A stretch of DNA of 8,989 nucleotides from NCBI GenBank assembly GCA_964344965.1, contig CAYFPJ010000031.1:1-8989 (forward strand). Direction: 5' to 3'. Both the position numbers and the translations under genes were made by a program. Origin of the DNA: UM-FILTER-37-12 sp964344965. GTDB lineage: Bacteria; Patescibacteriota; Patescibacteriia; Magasanikbacterales; UBA922. The notes beneath the pieces were generated by a model, which saw nothing but the letters and a program-made list of their open reading frames with translations, made no database searches and had not been told where the DNA came from. The number at the start of each line of letters is the position of its first letter. The stretch's first letter is position 1. Shown piece after piece: positions 6,365 through 8,989 of this stretch.

Positions 6365-6979
6365 CTATTCTTTTTGCAACACTACGACTCTGGTCTCTTC
6401 TTGGGGTAGGTTATTTTTTTTGATAATTACTTTTTTTTCAGCTTCTCCGTTTTGGACTCCCATTTCTTTTACAAATAATTTTACCTCTTTTGCTTCTGGG
6501 TCATTTTCGCTTTTGTGAAGTATTGGTATTACCACTCGAGGTTCGATGCTATTTACAGCTTTGACAGCTTCTTCGGCGTTGTAACAATCTTTCCCCCCGA
6601 CAGGTACACAGAGAATATCAATATTCCCCAACAATTCTAGCTGTTCGTCTGTGAGAGGTTTTTTACATCTTCCCAGGTGTGCTAGACTCATTTGTTCCAC
6701 ATCTACACGAAGCAAAAATTGGTCACTCTCGTGTCCTGGCACAGACGTAATCAGGACGCCGTTGGTTTCACATTCTCCTGCGGTGTCAAGTATAAATGGA
6801 TTACCAGACAAAGTGATTGAGTTGTCTGCCCCATGTGTATATAGGCCCACATCTGGGGTAAGACTTCTAGGGAAATTACCTTTTTTTGGCTTATAAGGGT
6901 CTATCACTACTGTGACGTCTCTATCTAGTGGTCTGGCTTGTATTTTTATGGCTGTACTGCCGAGCCATGAAATATGCAT
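6365..6979 (-). CDS. Degenerate UlaG-like metallo-beta-lactamase-fold protein
   Basis: The protein follows the Lactamase_B_3/UlaG-like fold: start MHISWLGSTAIKI, the strand ending VVIDPY (24-29), LTDEQLELLGNIDILCVPVGG (109-129) and PRVVIPILHK (147-156). The metal site is eroded. The usual HxHxDH after the third strand reads THGADNS (48-54), keeping only the first His. The usual HxGD reads HLGR (101-104), losing the Asp. H155 near the end remains. It is therefore probably not a normal two-metal hydrolase and may be a binding or structural relative; I recall similar decayed versions in Parcubacteria. An open frame runs upstream to an ATG at 7051, but the -35/-10 promoter at 7007-7035 lies within that extension, so the ATG at 6979 is the likely start (204 residues). 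It would be the first gene of a run leading to gyrA. No Shine-Dalgarno sequence precedes it. Confidence 0.8.
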   Translation of the reverse strand: MHISWLGSTAIKIQARPLDRDVTVVIDPYKPKKGNFPRSLTPDVGLYTHGADNSITLSGNPFILDTAGECETNGVLITSVPGHESDQFLLRVDVEQMSLAHLGRCKKPLTDEQLELLGNIDILCVPVGGKDCYNAEEAVKAVNSIEPRVVIPILHKSENDPEAKEVKLFVKEMGVQNGEAEKKVIIKKNNLPQEETRVVVLQKE

Positions 6980-7006
6980 ATATAATTTATAAATTATGAC
7001 TGCTAT

Positions 7007-7035
7007 ATTATAGCTAATTTGCTGTATTTTGGCAA
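7007..7035 (-). promoter_or_regulatory. Sigma-70-type promoter for the metallo-beta-lactamase-like gene run
   Basis: On the minus strand TTGCCA (7030-7035, five of six to TTGACA) and TATAAT (7007-7012, six of six) are separated by exactly 17 bases. Transcription would start near base 7000, about 20 bases before the ATG at 6979. The site lies about 30 bases beyond the gmk terminator, which supports an independent transcription unit. Confidence 0.75.
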
Positions 7036-7065
7036 GGTGAAAAGTGGTCAAAATATTCTATATTT

Positions 7066-7100
7066 AAAAACCACCTCGATGGGTAATAGGGGTGGTTTTT
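7066..7100 (-). terminator. Factor-independent terminator after gmk
   Basis: Read on the minus strand, AAAAACCACC pairs with GGTGGTTTTT over 10 bases around a 15-base loop, and the T run continues into AAATATA. It begins 8 bases after the gmk stop codon and ends the rluD-gmk unit. The plus strand would also read a T run, but no plus-strand gene needs it. Confidence 0.8.
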
Positions 7101-7108
7101 TGGCAGTT

Positions 7109-7693
7109 TTAGAGTCTTTTTTCTATGATATTTTTTATCTCTTCGATAGTTTTTTCCATGGCTCCTTGCCTGTTCACTATTCTATGGTCGTATATTTCTG
7201 AATTAGATATTTCTTTTTCAGCTGCTTGCAATCTTTTTTTCATGTCTTCTTTTGAAACTCCGCCACGTCTGGTAATTCTTTGTTCTAGTATTGACAGGTT
7301 TTCTGGCAATAGGAAGATAGACAGGTGAGGAACTTTTTGAAGATCAAGGTTTTTTTTACCATGGACGTCTGCTTGGGAGAGTACTATTTTGTGACTTGAA
7401 ATACTTTCATTTAAATCTTTCCACTGCGTACCATACAGATTTCCAGAGTATTCATTGTACTCTACAAAATCTTTTTTTTCTAGTTTTTCTTCAAATTTTT
7501 TTCGAGATATAAAATGGTAATCTACACCATCCCTTTCACCATCCCTTTTTTTTCTGGTGGTCGTAGTCACAAGCTGGACTGCATTATCGAAATATTTCAA
7601 AAGGGATTTTATTACTGTATTTTTGCCGCCCCCAGATGGTGATGATATCAAGATCAACAGCCCTTTTTCATTTTTTTTTGTATCATTATCCAT
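7109..7693 (-). CDS. gmk: Guanylate kinase
   Basis: Guanylate kinase phosphorylates GMP to GDP with ATP and is essential for GTP and dGTP supply. The 194 residues are close to family length. The P-loop is SSPSGGGKNTV (17-27). It has Ser where many relatives have the first Gly, and Asn25 after the Lys where Ser, Gly or Thr is usual. The GMP-binding segment TTTTRKKRDGERDGVDYHF (43-61) and EYNEYSGNLYGTQ (78-90) match the family well, as do QADVHG (107-112) and the lid/adenine region RITRRGG...RLQAAEKEI (139-161). The C-terminus (IYDHRIVN) is typical. The gene begins 5 bases after the rluD stop and ends just before a terminator, so the two are co-transcribed. No Shine-Dalgarno sequence is seen before ATG 7693. 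Confidence 0.95.
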   Translation of the reverse strand: MDNDTKKNEKGLLILISSPSGGGKNTVIKSLLKYFDNAVQLVTTTTRKKRDGERDGVDYHFISRKKFEEKLEKKDFVEYNEYSGNLYGTQWKDLNESISSHKIVLSQADVHGKKNLDLQKVPHLSIFLLPENLSILEQRITRRGGVSKEDMKKRLQAAEKEISNSEIYDHRIVNRQGAMEKTIEEIKNIIEKRL

Positions 7694-7698
7694 AATAT

Positions 7699-8676
7699 TT
7701 AAGATAGTTCTTCGAGAAAGCTCTGTAATTTTTTTGGCAAGCCTATTTGAAAACTTTGGTCTTTCCCTTCAAGATCCACAAAGCCAAGTTTTGTGGCATG
7801 CAAGAATATTCTTCCAAGTTTGCTGTCTTTTTTTCTATTTAGTTTCCTGTTGTAGTATAACATATCACCGACTACTGGATGGTTGAAAGCTTGCATGTGA
7901 ACACGGATTTGGTGAGTTCTCCCGGTATGAATTTTCACATTCAGTAAGGAGAAACGTGCATATTCTTTGATTACCTCAAATTCAGTAAGAGCATCTTTAC
8001 CATTTTGGAGGCCAGTGACATTTTTTAGAGTCAAATTTTTCATTACAGGTCTGGCGACCATTTTTCCATCAGGTCCTCTGTCAATTTTAAAATTTATTTT
8101 GCCAACTTTTTTTGCCATTTTTCCATGCACTAGGACAATATACTTTTTTTCTACAGTCCTATTTTGGAATTGTTTTTTCAGATGTTCATACATTTTTTTT
8201 GTTTTGGCGACCACTAGGATGCCACTGGCCCCTCTGTCTAGTCTGTGTACGATACCTGGCCTGTCTGTGTCTGGTGGCAACTTTTTTATAGCAGGATATT
8301 TGTGTTGTAAAAATGTAGCAAGAGTTTCATCTTCGTTCGCTTCGGTAGGGTGGGTTAGTAGTCCTGATGGTTTTTCTACTACCACATAGTCTTTTGTGTC
8401 AGCTATTATTTTTATGTCTTTGAGATAAAATTGTTTATTTTTGGGAATTTTTCTATTGTCTTTTTTTTCTTCTAATTCAGATATTTCAATTATATCCTGA
8501 CTGTCGAGTAGCTGCCCATTTTTTTTGGATGCGACACCGTTTATTTTTATCTGCCCCTCTTTTATCATTTTTTGTATTTTAGATCTACTTTGTTTTATCT
8601 CTGATGTCAAAAAAACATCAAGCCGCTCTTTGGCGCCTTTTTCTGTTACTGTTATTTGTTTAATTTTCTTTTTCAT
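7699..8676 (-). CDS. rluD: RluA/RluD-family 23S rRNA pseudouridine synthase
   Basis: These enzymes convert specific uridines of 23S rRNA to pseudouridine; RluD acts on the helix 69 loop. From the ATG at 8676 the protein has 325 residues. An N-terminal S4 RNA-binding domain (about 12-68, ERLDVFLTSEIKQSRSKIQKMIKEG...INGVASKKNGQLL) is followed by the catalytic domain with VVVEKPSGLLTHP (98-110), the active-site HRLDRGASGILVVAKT (144-159, catalytic D147), and KIHTGRTHQIRVHMQ (248-262). The domain order supports RluD/RluA-like; exact rRNA target is inferred. The open frame continues to a TTG at 8736, and a GGAG about 7 bases before a second TTG (8718) is a possible alternative start. I chose ATG 8676 because the added residues are not part of the S4 domain. 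It leads an operon with gmk. Confidence 0.9.
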   Translation of the reverse strand: MKKKIKQITVTEKGAKERLDVFLTSEIKQSRSKIQKMIKEGQIKINGVASKKNGQLLDSQDIIEISELEEKKDNRKIPKNKQFYLKDIKIIADTKDYVVVEKPSGLLTHPTEANEDETLATFLQHKYPAIKKLPPDTDRPGIVHRLDRGASGILVVAKTKKMYEHLKKQFQNRTVEKKYIVLVHGKMAKKVGKINFKIDRGPDGKMVARPVMKNLTLKNVTGLQNGKDALTEFEVIKEYARFSLLNVKIHTGRTHQIRVHMQAFNHPVVGDMLYYNRKLNRKKDSKLGRIFLHATKLGFVDLEGKDQSFQIGLPKKLQSFLEELS

Positions 8677-8747
8677 GTTTTTTGACGTAATTTTTTCATC
8701 AATACATATTTTCTTCAATTTCTCACTCCAAAGCAAATCTGATGCAC

Positions 8748-8828
8748 TGGTCCGCCCATCCCGATTGAATCGGGAGACCCCAACGTTATATCCCTATGTA
8801 TCGGGACTAACCCCTGAGCTATGGGCGG
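8748..8828 (-). other. tRNA-like element, probably a pseudo-tRNA or structured repeat
   Basis: Read on the minus strand, CCGCCCA (8822-8828) and TGGGCGG (8752-8758) form a 7-bp acceptor-like stem, followed by A and CCA (8748-8751) as in a tRNA 3' end. UA, then GCUCAGGGGUUAG, follows the 5' strand as in a tRNA D-arm. A 17-base hairpin TCCCG-ATTCAAT-CGGGA (8759-8775) sits where the T-arm should be. The D-stem is not closed, no proper anticodon arm can be drawn, and the T-loop lacks TTC at its first positions. Everything between is a copy of a 41-bp repeat that also occurs 45 bases further on. It is about 5 bases longer than a standard tRNA. A functional tRNA is unlikely. It could be a tRNA gene overwritten by a repeat, or a tRNA-like mobile element. 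Confidence 0.4.
8776..8816. repeat. 41-bp palindromic repeat, copy 1 (inside tRNA-like element)
   Basis: The unit starts GACCCCAACGTTATA and ends CTAACCCCTG, with a central hairpin TCCC...GGGA. It matches copy 2 (8861-8901) at 40 of 41 positions. The difference, T at 8795 against G, breaks one pair of the central stem in this copy. Confidence 0.85.
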
Positions 8829-8860
8829 TTGTTTAGTCTTGTCATCGCTGCCGCACCATC

Positions 8861-8901
8861 GACCCCAACGTTATATCCCGATGTATCGGGACTAACCCCT
8901 G
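8861..8901. repeat. 41-bp palindromic repeat, copy 2
   Basis: Same unit as at 8776-8816 and in the same orientation. Here the central hairpin is intact: TCCCGA and TCGGGA pair around TGTA. Sequence identity with copy 1 stops sharply at both ends (CATC before and CTTG after, against GGGA and AGCT), so the 41 bases are the mobile or conserved unit. Confidence 0.85.
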
Positions 8902-8947
8902 CTTGTCCGTCTAGTGTGGAAGTCGTTTTCCGTATTTAATACCCCCA

Positions 8948-8971
8948 TAATCCACTGACGAAGTCAGTGGT
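8948..8971. repeat. Hairpin repeat, copy 2 (24 bp)
   Basis: CCACTGAC (8952-8959) pairs with GTCAGTGG (8963-8970) around a GAA loop. It matches the unit at 21-44 in the same orientation, including the flanking TAAT and T. The stem differs at one base pair, C-G in copy 1 and T-A here, so pairing is preserved in both. Confidence 0.75.
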
Positions 8972-8989
8972 CACCATCCCATCGAAGAT

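Larger units (their letters stand above)
8677..8989. other. Non-coding, repeat-rich end of the window
   Basis: No convincing gene occurs in these 313 bases on either strand. They hold the leader of rluD, a tRNA-like closed structure, two copies of a 41-bp palindromic element, and a copy of the hairpin repeat found at the window start. The remaining stretches (8829-8860, 8902-8947) show nothing I can name beyond a weak hairpin GGAA...TTCC near 8919-8931. Confidence 0.7.

Noticed and set aside
8677..8736. N-terminal extension of the pseudouridine synthase to a TTG start
   Set aside because: The 20 added residues do not belong to the S4 domain, and an ATG is available at 8676 just ahead of it.
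8751..8828. A working proline-type tRNA (TTGGGGT as anticodon loop)
   Set aside because: The bases around TTGGGGT do not form a 5-bp anticodon stem, the D-stem is open, and the T-loop is shifted by one base.
1..8989. CRISPR array or transposase gene
   Set aside because: Repeats here are palindromic singles, pairs or short tandems without regular unique spacers, and no frame resembles a transposase or Cas protein.

Overview
The window looks like a piece of a small-genome bacterium of the Candidate Phyla Radiation (Patescibacteria), most likely Parcubacteria-like. The basis is indirect. Housekeeping genes are packed tightly and nearly all lack a Shine-Dalgarno sequence. Proteins are lysine-rich and AT-biased. 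Short palindromic repeats of a kind common in such genomes lie between genes. There is also a metallo-beta-lactamase-fold protein whose metal site has decayed. TGA acts as a normal stop (ends of ruvA and of the peptidase gene), so the TGA-to-glycine code of Gracilibacteria and Absconditabacteria does not apply. No 16S gene or other lineage marker is present, so the assignment is an inference.

Layout. Bases 1-118 hold a hairpin repeat and the ruvA leader. The plus strand then carries ruvA (Holliday-junction binding), a 160-base inverted-repeat element, and a three-gene run: an ImmA/IrrE-type zinc peptidase, a two-helix membrane protein overlapping it by 4 bases, and an unrecognised 418-residue helical protein. 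An 18-bp perfect hairpin at 3033-3073 separates this run from the converging minus-strand block.

The minus strand, read right to left, has two transcription blocks. The first is an RluD-type pseudouridine synthase followed 5 bases later by guanylate kinase (gmk), ending at a hairpin-plus-T-tract terminator (7066-7100). The second starts at a well-formed -35/-10 promoter (7007-7035) and covers a degenerate UlaG-like metallo-beta-lactamase-fold protein, a lysine-rich single-pass membrane protein with an AT-hook-like motif, and gyrA (DNA gyrase subunit A). Bases 8677-8989 are non-coding and full of repeats: a tRNA-like closed structure, two copies of a 41-bp palindromic element, and a second copy of the hairpin that opens the window.

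How the genes work together. ruvA and gyrA serve DNA recombination and topology, gmk serves nucleotide supply, and rluD serves ribosome maturation. The peptidase/membrane-protein/418-residue cassette is the part that no known housekeeping pathway explains, and it is the best candidate here for an undescribed system. The repeats are the other main interest: two hairpin copies that differ by a compensating base-pair change, and a tRNA-like element built partly from a dispersed repeat.
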